DNA of 5,677 nt from an uncultured Erysipelotrichales bacterium (GCA_934754755.1 CAKVJS010000084.1:1-5677); one strand, 5' to 3'. Positions 1 to 5,677 are shown, counted from the first letter of the stretch. Notes: a model not told the origin generated them from the letters alone. Made by a program: numbers and translations.

Positions 1-31
1 ATATAGAGGTATATAGATTAGGGGGATAAAA

Positions 32-640
32 ATGTGGTTACCAATTGGATTTTTTAGTGGGATTATCATACAAATCATCGCAAAGCAGTATAGTGCTTGC
101 TTTAATCAGGGGAAGAAAAAGAAGCTATCCATATTTCTACAGTTGCGAATCTTTAGCATGACAATTGTGTGTAGTTATATAGTAATTGTCTTTTCCTATC
201 AGTATACGCTACTTTGTATTTGTTTTATTTTATTACTATTGGATAGTATTGATTGCCTTACAATGTATGTACCGGATAGTGTATTATTCCTACTTTTTCT
301 ACTTATTGTTTTTGGATATTCCAATAATATGGAATGGTTTGACCGAATTTTAGGGATGGTAATTATTAGTGTACCCATGATATTAGTAAATATTTGTTAT
401 AAAGAGTCCTTTGGTGGAGGAGATATTAAACTCATCAGTATTATGGGATATGCCTTAGGCTATTATCAAATATTGATGGTCATGGTTCTTTCCAGTAGCA
501 TGGGAAGTTTGTGGAGTATATACTTACTTGGAAATAAAAAGATTGAGACATCTTCTTATATTCCGTTTATTCCACATTTATGTACTAGTATCATTATCAT
601 TTTATTATTTGGAAAGGAACTAAGTGCATGGTATTTCTAA
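32..640 (+). CDS. Prepilin peptidase, A24 family (short form)
   Basis: This is probably a membrane aspartic protease that removes the leader peptide of type IV pilin-like proteins, such as competence pseudopilins, at the cytoplasmic face of the membrane. The 202-residue protein is very hydrophobic, with about six membrane segments. Both catalytic aspartates are in family context: D74 in IDCLTMYVPD and D131 in FGGGDIKL. A late IPFIPH (about 177-182) fits the family's conserved PFxP segment. The start ATG has AGGGGG six nucleotides upstream. The protein is shorter than classical PilD/ComC enzymes (roughly 220-290 residues). Its first 50 residues keep a GxxxG-like membrane segment (about 6-17), but I see no cysteine-motif methyltransferase loop. 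It may be the last gene of a pilus or competence operon to the left, which cannot be seen here. The family call is firm, the substrate is inferred. Confidence 0.88.
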   Translation: MWLPIGFFSGIIIQIIAKQYSACFNQGKKKKLSIFLQLRIFSMTIVCSYIVIVFSYQYTLLCICFILLLLDSIDCLTMYVPDSVLFLLFLLIVFGYSNNMEWFDRILGMVIISVPMILVNICYKESFGGGDIKLISIMGYALGYYQILMVMVLSSSMGSLWSIYLLGNKKIETSSYIPFIPHLCTSIIIILLFGKELSAWYF

Positions 641-816
641 GCCAGGATTGATAGTATGAGATTCTGATGAAGCTATCTTTACTATTATTGGTACATGTAA
701 AGATTTGTTATACTATTGTGCGTATAAAAATAAAGATTATTTCGCTGTTTTTCATATTATTATAAATGATGGGTATCAAGGAATTATCCTATAAGTTAGA
801 TTTAAGAAAAATTTAA

Positions 817-846
817 TTAGTGATTTTATACTAAATGGTCTATAAT
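817..846 (+). promoter_or_regulatory. Probable sigma-A promoter of the lipoprotein gene
   Basis: A perfect TATAAT lies at 841-846, 33 bp before the lipoprotein start. The matching -35 region is poor (TTAGTG at 817-822, 18-bp spacer), and there is no TGn extension. The -10 element and its position support a promoter here, but the -35 choice is uncertain. Confidence 0.42.
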
Positions 847-878
847 ACTACTATATCATTTAGAAATGGAGAATATAT

Positions 879-1580
879 ATGATAAAAAAAATACTATCGA
901 TCTGTAGCGTTTGTTTTTTATCGATAGCGCTAGTAGCTTGTAAGACAGATGAGAAAAAGGAAGACACGAAAGCAAAGGAAGACCCGACTGTAGAACGTCC
1001 GTTTACAGAATCGCAAGGGACAATTCGACACTTACTTATCGAGGATGTAAAAGTGCCAATTCCAGAAACTGTTGGAGAATACGAAAAGTATTTATCGCAA
1101 ATTGGTAAGAAAGTTGAATTGATTCCAAATCCAAATAAACCAGATACCATCACTAAAATGGATGATACTCTTAAAGCAAATCAAACATCATCATTAATGG
1201 CTTATTTTAAAGTATATATAAGTGATTCCAAGTGGCAGAAGTTTGTTTTACATTATAAAAACCCTTCGGATCGTACTACCAAAGTAGCCAATGGTAAGAT
1301 TGACCGTATTATTTTATATAATGATCATTTACAAGAAAATCCAGTGAAGGATGAACTAAAAACAATACAATCGATCACCTTTTCAACGGATAATGGGAAT
1401 TTGGTTATGAATAACAAATCAACTAGTGCCCATGTAATGAAAATTATGGGTGGTGCTCCACAACAAAATACCGACGGATATTTAATCTATAATGATCCAA
1501 GTGGTTTTGTATATAACTTTGCGACTATGAATCAAAAAGGTACATTAACACAGTTTGAAATTGTCTATCCAAGAAAGTAG
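879..1580 (+). CDS. Secreted lipoprotein of unknown function
   Basis: This 233-residue protein is probably exported and anchored to the outer face of the membrane by a lipid. It starts with a lysine-rich n-region (MIKK), a hydrophobic core and the lipobox LVAC, so cleavage would leave C21 as the lipidated first residue. A charged, low-complexity Lys/Glu/Asp linker (about 22-40) follows, which is typical for a tether. I do not recognise the folded part. Residues 135-232 alternate short beta-like stretches (DRIILYND, SITFSTDNG, YLIYND, FVYNFAT, TQFEIVY) with a helix carrying VMKIMGG. That pattern loosely recalls BamE/SmpA-like or PepSY-like small secreted folds, but this is only an impression. 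GGAG at 868-871 lies seven nucleotides before the ATG. The gene appears to be a single transcription unit with its own -10 box and a terminator right behind the stop. Confidence 0.85.
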   Translation: MIKKILSICSVCFLSIALVACKTDEKKEDTKAKEDPTVERPFTESQGTIRHLLIEDVKVPIPETVGEYEKYLSQIGKKVELIPNPNKPDTITKMDDTLKANQTSSLMAYFKVYISDSKWQKFVLHYKNPSDRTTKVANGKIDRIILYNDHLQENPVKDELKTIQSITFSTDNGNLVMNNKSTSAHVMKIMGGAPQQNTDGYLIYNDPSGFVYNFATMNQKGTLTQFEIVYPRK

Positions 1581-1588
1581 AATTTATT

Positions 1589-1612
1589 AGGGGGTGAAAA
1601 TCCCCTTTTTTG
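1589..1612 (+). terminator. Intrinsic terminator of the lipoprotein gene
   Basis: AGGGG (1589-1593) pairs with CCCCT (1602-1606), with one more G-T pair inside and a loop of about six bases. A run of six T at 1606-1611 follows. It begins 9 bp after the lipoprotein stop codon and separates that gene from typA. Confidence 0.8.
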
Positions 1613-1679
1613 TTTATAGTAGGAAAGCAGATTTTGTATGATTATAGAACGCATAATATTTAATATTGTGTATTTTAAC

Positions 1680-1707
1680 ATGACATTTAAAGGAAATATG
1701 GTATAAT
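1680..1707 (+). promoter_or_regulatory. typA promoter (extended -10)
   Basis: ATGACA (1680-1685, five of six matches to TTGACA) and TATAAT (1702-1707) are 16 bp apart. TGG directly before the -10 gives the extended TGn-TATAAT form. Transcription would start near 1714, leaving a leader of only about 20 nt that carries the ribosome binding site. Confidence 0.75.
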
Positions 1708-1733
1708 AAGTAGGTTATAGAAGGAGTGGTATG

Positions 1734-3545
1734 ATGAATATACGTAATGTTGCGATTATTGCCCATGTCGATCATGGGAAAACAACATTGGTAGACCAAC
1801 TATTAAAGTTATCTGGAACCTTTCGAGATAATGAACAAATAGAGGAAAGAGCGATGGATAGTAATGCCTTGGAAAGAGAACGAGGGATCACTATTTTAGC
1901 TAAAAATACAGCCATACATTATAAAGATTATCGGATTAATATTATGGATACACCGGGACATGCAGACTTTGGTGGAGAAGTAGAACGAATTATGAACATG
2001 GTGGACGGTGTATTGCTTGTTGTGGATGCTTATGAAGGGACAATGCCACAAACGCGTTTTGTATTAAAAAAGGCATTGGCTGCTAAAGTAAAACCAATTG
2101 TAGTAATCAATAAGGTCGATCGACCTGTTGTGCGAGTACAAGAAGTGATGGATGAAGTATTAGAATTATTTATGGAATTAGGAGCAGATGATGAACAGTT
2201 AGAGTTTCCAACGATTTATGCATCAGCTTTACAAGGAACCTCTAGTTTAGATAGTGATATTAGTACGCAACAACCCAATATGGATTGTTTATTAGATATG
2301 ATTATCGCAGAGATTCCGGCTCCTCCTGTCAACCAGGATGGCCCATTACAATTTCAACCGGCTTTATTAGATTATAATGATTATGTAGGGAGAATTGGGA
2401 TTGGTCGGATTCAACGTGGTAAAATGCGTGTTAATGATTCGGTAACTTGTGTCAGAACAGATGGAACCTATACACAATTTAGAATCCAAAAGTTATTTGG
2501 CTTTTTAGGATTACATAGAATCGAAGTAGAAGAGGCAAGCGCCGGGGACATTGTCGCTATCGCAGGATTAGCCGATATTGGTGTCGGGGAAACAGTGTGC
2601 TCATCCGGACAAGAAGAAGCACTACCTATACTACATGTAGATGAACCAACCATTCAAATGGTTTTTGGAACAAATACTTCTCCTTTTGCGGGTCAAGAGG
2701 GAAAATTTGTTACCGCAAGAAAGATTGAAGAGCGTTTATATAAAGAAACAAATAAAGATGTCTCTTTAAAGATAGAACGAGTACCGAATGCAGAAGAATG
2801 GATTGTATCTGGTAGAGGTGAATTACACCTATCTATCCTCATTGAAACAATGCGACGGGAAGGGTATGAGTTACAAGTATCGAAACCGAAAGTTATTATT
2901 AAAGAGGTCGATGGTGTTTTACAAGAACCGTATGAAGAAGTGAATATTGAAGCACCCGATGAATGTATTGGTAGTGTTATTGAATCGCTTGGTTTGCGTC
3001 ATGGTATTTTAGAAAATATGAGTAGCCATGAAGGGCAAACAAGTGTAACCTATACCATTCCTTCTCGAGGGATGATCGGCTTTATGACTAATTTCTTAAC
3101 GATGACTAAAGGGTATGGAATTATCTCTCATTCCTTTATAGAGTATCGCCGCATGGAAGGACAAACCGTTGGTAAACGACAATTAGGTGTATTAGTATCT
3201 ATTGATAATGGACAAACGACTGCCTATGCACTTGGTGGTGTAGAAGACCGTGGCGCTATGTTTATTGGTCCCGGTGTAGATGTTTACGAAGGGATGATTG
3301 TTGGTGAACATAGTCGTGATAATGATTTAGTTGTTAACGTAACAAAAGGAAAACAATTAACGAATACACGATCTTCTACTAAAGATTCAACTGTTGTCTT
3401 GAAAAAACCTCGATATTTTAATTTAGAATCTTGTTTGGACTATATTAATGAGGATGAATTAGTGGAAGTAACACCACAAAATATTCGTTTACGAAAACGT
3501 TATTTAAAAGAACAAGAACGTAAGAAACAAAATAAGAATAAATAA
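1734..3545 (+). CDS. typA: Ribosome-associated translational GTPase TypA/BipA
   Basis: TypA/BipA is a ribosome-binding GTPase of the EF-G/LepA group that assists 50S subunit assembly and growth under cold or other stress. All G motifs are present: G1 AHVDHGKT (about 10-17), G2 RGITI (50-54), G3 DTPGH (72-76), G4 NKVD (126-129) and G5 SAL (164-166). A beta-barrel domain II follows (about 203-292), then EF-G-like domains III and V with [12 protein letters not shown] (360-371) and PSRGMIGF (443-450). The TypA-specific C-terminal domain carries KGKQLTNTR (538-546) and ends in a lysine/arginine-rich tail. At 603 residues the length is normal. Two ATGs stand in tandem. AAGGAG (1721-1726) is seven nucleotides before the ATG at 1734 and only four before the one at 1731, so I chose the second; the other would add one Met. 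The gene is a single unit with its own promoter and a shared terminator. Codon use avoids AGG for arginine. Confidence 0.97.
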   Translation: MNIRNVAIIAHVDHGKTTLVDQLLKLSGTFRDNEQIEERAMDSNALERERGITILAKNTAIHYKDYRINIMDTPGHADFGGEVERIMNMVDGVLLVVDAYEGTMPQTRFVLKKALAAKVKPIVVINKVDRPVVRVQEVMDEVLELFMELGADDEQLEFPTIYASALQGTSSLDSDISTQQPNMDCLLDMIIAEIPAPPVNQDGPLQFQPALLDYNDYVGRIGIGRIQRGKMRVNDSVTCVRTDGTYTQFRIQKLFGFLGLHRIEVEEASAGDIVAIAGLADIGVGETVCSSGQEEALPILHVDEPTIQMVFGTNTSPFAGQEGKFVTARKIEERLYKETNKDVSLKIERVPNAEEWIVSGRGELHLSILIETMRREGYELQVSKPKVIIKEVDGVLQEPYEEVNIEAPDECIGSVIESLGLRHGILENMSSHEGQTSVTYTIPSRGMIGFMTNFLTMTKGYGIISHSFIEYRRMEGQTVGKRQLGVLVSIDNGQTTAYALGGVEDRGAMFIGPGVDVYEGMIVGEHSRDNDLVVNVTKGKQLTNTRSSTKDSTVVLKKPRYFNLESCLDYINEDELVEVTPQNIRLRKRYLKEQERKKQNKNK

Positions 3546-3570
3546 AAAAATCGGCTCACGTCGATTTTTT
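3545..3570. terminator. Bidirectional terminator between typA and the nitroreductase gene
   Basis: AAAAAATCG (3545-3553) pairs perfectly with CGATTTTTT (3562-3570). A C-G and a G-T pair extend the stem inward and leave a TCAC tetraloop. Read on either strand the hairpin is followed by T-rich sequence. It fills the 26-bp gap between the convergent typA and nitroreductase genes, so it can serve both. Confidence 0.85.
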
Positions 3571-3571
3571 A

Positions 3572-4096
3572 TTATTCAATAATTGTAATTCTTTGTGTTG
3601 ATTTTTCCGTTGGTGAGGCTTGCTTTGTGGCATACCCTAAACTAACACAACCACATACATGGTGATTACTTGGGATTTTACAGCGATCCAACAAAGCGCG
3701 TATTTCTGGTCGATCTTCTATCCCACAAAGTTGATTAATCCAACAAGAACCTAATTCTATAGAAGTGGCTGCTAGAAACATATTTTGTAACATAGCACTA
3801 CCATCGGTAACAAGGGCATAATAATCTTTTGGACCACTAACTATGATGATGCAGGGAGCGTGATAAAAACAAGAATACGTTTCTGGTTTATCTAATGCAA
3901 GGGCAATTCCCTTTGATAAATCTTTGATAAGTTCTTTGTTGGTAATAGCAGTTATGGTATCTTTTTGGAGATTCATAGCACTAGGCGCCTGTAAACCACT
4001 ATCTATTACCGCATTTAATAGATCTTTTGGTACAGGGGTTTCTTGATATGCGCGACAACTAGCCCGCTGATGAATTGTTTGTATTGTTTCATTCAT
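3572..4096 (-). CDS. Nitroreductase family protein (FMN-dependent oxidoreductase)
   Basis: This is probably a cytoplasmic FMN-containing NAD(P)H oxidoreductase of the nitroreductase superfamily. Such enzymes reduce nitro compounds, quinones or related electrophiles as dimers. The protein has 174 residues, typical of the short family members. The N-terminal FMN-phosphate motif RASCRAY (11-17) is clear, followed by the flavin-contacting APSAMNLQ (37-44), DGSAMLQNMFLAATSIELGS (98-117) with its conserved helix, and the C-terminal SLGYA (152-156). The start is supported by AAGGAGG on the minus strand (4107-4113), ten nucleotides upstream. The protein is unusually cysteine-rich for its size (C14, C76, C82, C118, C124, C139, C148, C150). 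The gene is convergent with typA and divergent from the toxin operon. The physiological substrate cannot be told from sequence. A TACA-NN-TGTA palindrome upstream hints at, but does not prove, metal control. Confidence 0.92.
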   Translation of the reverse strand: MNETIQTIHQRASCRAYQETPVPKDLLNAVIDSGLQAPSAMNLQKDTITAITNKELIKDLSKGIALALDKPETYSCFYHAPCIIIVSGPKDYYALVTDGSAMLQNMFLAATSIELGSCWINQLCGIEDRPEIRALLDRCKIPSNHHVCGCVSLGYATKQASPTEKSTQRITIIE

Positions 4097-4119
4097 ATAG
4101 AAAATTCCTCCTTATTACT

Positions 4120-4149
4120 AGTATAGTACGCTCACTTATTAATGCGCAA
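4120..4149 (-). promoter_or_regulatory. Possible nitroreductase promoter
   Basis: On the minus strand TTGCGC (4149-4144) and TATACT (4125-4120) are 18 bp apart. The -10 matches the consensus in five of six positions, the -35 in three. Transcription would begin almost at the ribosome binding site, which is tight, so a promoter further upstream, near the palindrome at 4204-4219, is an alternative. Confidence 0.35.
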
Positions 4150-4203
4150 GCCTATTTTGGATAGAAATAGCTACTTTTTTCATTGTGTGAGTTAATATCT
4201 GTC

Positions 4204-4219
4204 TCTTACAAGTGTAAGA
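4204..4219. promoter_or_regulatory. Palindrome with TACA-NN-TGTA core, possible operator
   Basis: TCTTACA and TGTAAGA are perfect 7-bp inverted arms around an AG centre. The core TACAAGTGTA fits the box recognised by CopY/CopR copper repressors (TACANNTGTA); BlaI/MecI-type relatives use similar half-sites. It lies in the divergent region, 107 bp upstream of the nitroreductase start and 33 bp upstream of the toxin -35 box. On the minus strand it falls between a weak TTCTTA and TATTAA spaced 17 bp, so it could block a distal nitroreductase promoter. No regulator gene is in the window. Confidence 0.35.
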
Positions 4220-4252
4220 ATAATTTGATTCTGATTCGAAGTAAAGAACAGA

Positions 4253-4281
4253 TTGGAATTGTTAAAGGGGTATGATATAAT
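4253..4281 (+). promoter_or_regulatory. Promoter of the toxSAS-Panacea operon
   Basis: TTGGAA (4253-4258) and a perfect TATAAT (4276-4281) are separated by exactly 17 bp. TGA just before the -10 completes an extended TGn-TATAAT element. The predicted start near 4288 leaves a short leader of under 20 nt, containing AAGGAG (4293-4298) six nucleotides before the toxin ATG. I see no operator overlapping it apart from the palindrome further upstream. Confidence 0.75.
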
Positions 4282-4304
4282 TTTTCTATCAAAAGGAGTG
4301 TTAA

Positions 4305-4637
4305 ATGGATATCTTGCGTAGTACTAATGCTAATTCTATAGAAATAAAGCTTGATAAAACAATTTCTGAAATACGTAAAATATTTAATGATTTTACAATT
4401 AAATGGAATAAGGAGGCAATAACGACTAATATAAATCAGAAAAACACACAAATAAAAGACATATATAATGGTAAGGAAGTTGATAAAGATTTCCAATCTA
4501 ATTTGGAAGAGTATATGGATTTTCTTAATAAGAATACTATGCATATATATCTTAATTTACCCCAGGCTATAGCTCAAAATAGGATCAAAAGCTTAAGCTC
4601 TATTCAGGATAAGATAGATATATGTGTGGTCATGTGA
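4305..4637 (+). CDS. toxSAS toxin, N-terminal piece
   Basis: This 110-residue piece starts at an ATG with AAGGAG six nucleotides upstream and sits directly behind the operon promoter. Residues 1-90 are charged and helical, as in the N-terminal region of small alarmone synthetases. Residues 93-103 (RIKSLSSIQDK) are the RxKxxxSxxxK motif whose basic residues hold the ATP phosphates. The last residues (from about 104, ICVVM) are out-of-frame sequence ending at TGA 4635-4637. On its own this piece lacks the metal-binding Asp, the acceptor-site Tyr loop and the catalytic Glu, so it should be inactive unless it pairs with the second piece. Confidence 0.6.
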   Translation: MDILRSTNANSIEIKLDKTISEIRKIFNDFTIKWNKEAITTNINQKNTQIKDIYNGKEVDKDFQSNLEEYMDFLNKNTMHIYLNLPQAIAQNRIKSLSSIQDKIDICVVM

Positions 4638-4945
4638 AAGGGAAAGTATCTATTAATAAATGTTTAAATGATATTTTTGGCATGAGGTTATACTGTGATA
4701 GCTGTGATATAGAAGTACTTTATGGTATCATACAAGGGATTTGTAATAGGGAATCTCAATTAAAGTGCATATATAGAAATATAGCTACATATAGAGCTAT
4801 ACATATATACTTTAAATTTAGTAACTTTCGATATCAGTGGGAATTACAAATATGGCATACGTCGGATATTACTAACAATATTCGATCACATAGAAAATAC
4901 AAACAGGGATATACTAAATGGGAGGAGGAGATTGCACATGATTGA
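4622..4945 (+). CDS. toxSAS toxin, C-terminal catalytic piece
   Basis: This 107-residue frame is open back to codon 4613 and overlaps the first piece. It carries most of the RelA/SpoT synthetase core: LNDIFGMR (15-22) with the magnesium-binding D17, the G-loop-like YRAIHIYF (57-64) with Y57, and WELQIW (73-78) with E74 in the place of the catalytic glutamate. SHRKYKQGYTKWEEE (89-103) closes the domain. The pairing of YRAIHIYF with WELQIW and SH--YKQ-Y--WE is the style of tRNA-modifying toxSAS rather than housekeeping ppGpp synthetases, as I remember the family. The ATG at 4622 has only a distant AGGA (4606-4609), so independent translation would be weak. It ends 8 nt inside the antitoxin gene. 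Confidence 0.6.
   Translation: MCGHVKGKVSINKCLNDIFGMRLYCDSCDIEVLYGIIQGICNRESQLKCIYRNIATYRAIHIYFKFSNFRYQWELQIWHTSDITNNIRSHRKYKQGYTKWEEEIAHD
4921..4930 (+). promoter_or_regulatory. Strong ribosome binding site that decides the antitoxin start
   Basis: GGAGGAGGAG, inside the toxin's last codons, lies seven nucleotides before the ATG at 4938. An in-frame TTG at 4932 would be only one nucleotide away and can be dismissed. The repeated GGAG predicts a higher translation rate for the antitoxin than for the toxin, as expected for a toxin-first operon. Confidence 0.8.
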
Positions 4946-5651
4946 ACATATAATGATTATAAGCAGTGATTATATAGCAGGAAAAAGGATCGCATTACAC
5001 TATGCAGGTGTTGCTTTAGATAAAAAACTGATCGATAAAGATATAGGCTATCTTTATAAGAGTGGAAATAATGTTAAAATAGCAGTACATAGGTTAATCA
5101 CCAATGCTTTAACCTGGCAAAGTGTTATGAAAGCTGATTTATTTTTTGAAGATATTATGATTATTGATGATATCAATCAGTTTATAGATAGGATAAATAA
5201 GAGTCGATTATTAACGGCTGTGGATATCGCTAATTATATTTTAACGCTTGTATCATGTACGCCTATAAAGTTACAAAAATTAGTATATTTATCGTATGCG
5301 GAATATCTACGTGTGTATAATAAAAAAATGTTCCATGAGCCAATCCTAGCATATCAGTATGGACCTGCTATACAATCTTTATTAGATAGATATAATAGGA
5401 ATCATAGCGATGCCATGATTCCTATGCTTAAAGGTCGAGTGGCTCGGAGGTCTAGGCTATTGTTTGCACAGGATGGTAGTACTATTAATGAAATTATTTG
5501 TAAAGTTCTTGAACAATACGGTGAATATTCGGCTGAAAATTTGATTACACTCACACATCAATCCAACACGCCTTGGAGTCAAGTATGGAGTGGGGGTAAA
5601 GGGAGTCGAAAAATAATCTCAGATGATATAATAAAAAAGGGAAAGTATTAA
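4938..5651 (+). CDS. Panacea-domain (DUF4065) antitoxin, PanA type
   Basis: This is the probable antitoxin that neutralises the toxSAS toxin by protein-protein binding. The 237-residue protein has two parts. Residues 1-90 are an N-terminal region I do not recognise, with a beta-like start (HIMIISSDYIAGKR) and a later FFEDIMIIDDINQFIDRI stretch. Residues 93-217 form the Panacea domain, also called DUF4065 or SocA-like. Its marks are VDIANYIL (95-102), TPIKLQKLVYLSYAEYL (108-124), the MFHEPILAYQYGPAI segment (131-145) and the closing LITLTHQSNTPWSQVW (202-217). The reading frame is intact. It overlaps the toxin gene by 8 nt, so the two are likely translationally coupled. Arginine is encoded by AGG in 6 of 12 cases, unlike the flanking genes, which points to horizontal gain. 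Panacea proteins without a toxin partner also exist (GepA/SocA), but the neighbour here makes the antitoxin role likely. No terminator is seen before the window ends. Confidence 0.88.
   Translation: MIEHIMIISSDYIAGKRIALHYAGVALDKKLIDKDIGYLYKSGNNVKIAVHRLITNALTWQSVMKADLFFEDIMIIDDINQFIDRINKSRLLTAVDIANYILTLVSCTPIKLQKLVYLSYAEYLRVYNKKMFHEPILAYQYGPAIQSLLDRYNRNHSDAMIPMLKGRVARRSRLLFAQDGSTINEIICKVLEQYGEYSAENLITLTHQSNTPWSQVWSGGKGSRKIISDDIIKKGKY
5395..5425. repeat. Perfect 11-bp inverted repeat inside the antitoxin gene
   Basis: ATAGGAATCAT (5395-5405) and ATGATTCCTAT (5415-5425) are exact reverse complements around a 9-nt loop. Within the loop GC/GC could pair further after one A-C mismatch. It encodes part of the region linking the two halves of the Panacea domain (about residues 153-163). 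No T-run follows, so it is not a terminator. Confidence 0.6.
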
Positions 5652-5677
5652 GTATACAAATTTATATTATTTTCAAT

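Larger units (their letters stand above)
4305..4945 (+). pseudogene. Frameshifted toxSAS toxin (RelA/SpoT-type nucleotidyltransferase)
   Basis: Two overlapping reading frames together spell one small alarmone-synthetase-like toxin of about 213 residues, a normal size for toxSAS proteins. Members of this family either transfer pyrophosphate from ATP to the 3' CCA end of tRNA, stopping translation, or make toxic alarmones. The first frame gives the N-terminal helices and the ATP-binding RIKSLSSIQDK. The second resumes at once with GKVSINKCLNDIFGMR, YRAIHIYF and WELQIW. The join needs a -1 change between 4613 and 4621, in the slippage-prone run GATAGATATATG. A one-base deletion or a two-base AT gain would explain it. 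The intact antitoxin overlaps the end by 8 nt. Inactivation by mutation is my favoured reading. A sequencing error, a slippage on/off switch or a genuine split protein remain possible. No canonical X-XXY-YYZ slippery site is visible. Confidence 0.85.

Noticed and set aside
649..680. GATAG/CTATC hairpin after the prepilin peptidase as a terminator
   Set aside because: The stem is only 5 bp with an 18-nt loop and no real T-run. I see no convincing terminator for this gene.
667..765. Short hydrophobic peptide frame starting MKLSLLLLVHV
   Set aside because: It has no ribosome binding site, no visible promoter and no stop-proximal terminator. Such frames arise easily in AT-rich spacer DNA.
860..1153. 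Minus-strand open frame across the lipoprotein gene
   Set aside because: It is antisense to a gene with clear signal peptide, ribosome binding site and terminator, and the translated protein shows no recognisable motif.
2648..2663. AACCATT-CA-AATGGTT palindrome inside typA
   Set aside because: It is a 7-bp inverted repeat in highly constrained coding sequence with no promoter or T-run nearby, so it is likely chance.
4206..4544. Minus-strand hydrophobic frame opposite the toxin start
   Set aside because: It runs against the promoter and the toxin coding frame, and its isoleucine/leucine richness is what AT-rich antisense reading produces.
4611..4640. Programmed -1 ribosomal frameshift in the toxin
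   Set aside because: No X-XXY-YYZ heptamer or homopolymer lies in the overlap and no obvious pseudoknot follows. Mutation is simpler, though not proven.
4932..4937. In-frame TTG start two codons before the antitoxin ATG
   Set aside because: It lies one nucleotide behind the GGAGGAGGAG ribosome binding site. The ATG at 4938 has ideal spacing.
1734..5651. Functional link between TypA and the alarmone-type toxin
   Set aside because: TypA biology is tied to stress and ppGpp, but here the genes are separated by a terminator, an opposing gene and different codon use. Proximity is probably accidental.

Overview
The window comes from a low-GC Gram-positive bacterium (Bacillota). The DNA is AT-rich, Shine-Dalgarno sequences are strong (AAGGAG type), a lipobox lipoprotein has no outer-membrane partners in view, and intrinsic terminators are short and U-rich. 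An erysipelotrichial or related host would fit, but that placement is a weak inference.

Left part (1-3570, all + strand). First comes a short membrane-bound A24 prepilin peptidase (32-640), which probably ends a pilus or competence cluster lying outside the window. A 238-bp spacer follows. Next is a secreted lipoprotein of unknown function (879-1580) closed by an intrinsic terminator. Then comes the translational GTPase TypA/BipA (1734-3545) under its own extended -10 promoter. TypA converges on a nitroreductase gene (3572-4096, - strand), and the 26-bp gap between them holds one hairpin that can end transcription from both sides.

Right part (4200-5677, + strand). Behind an almost ideal promoter lies a two-gene toxin-antitoxin operon. 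The first gene encodes a small RelA/SpoT-type nucleotidyltransferase of the toxSAS kind. It is split in the middle of its catalytic domain by a -1 frame change at about 4613-4621. The second gene overlaps its end by 8 nt and encodes an intact protein with a C-terminal Panacea (DUF4065, SocA-like) antitoxin domain and an unrecognised N-terminal part of about 90 residues. The layout matches the known toxSAS-Panacea pairs. Arginine codon use differs sharply from the neighbours: AGG is common here and I found none in the housekeeping genes. This suggests recent horizontal gain. The toxin looks freshly disrupted while promoter, coupling and antitoxin are all preserved.

The most interesting points are the toxSAS-Panacea operon and its frameshift. 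Lesser ones are the antitoxin's N-terminal extension, a TACA-NN-TGTA palindrome between nitroreductase and toxin (like the copper-repressor box that controls a nitroreductase in Lactococcus), and an 11-bp hairpin inside the antitoxin gene.
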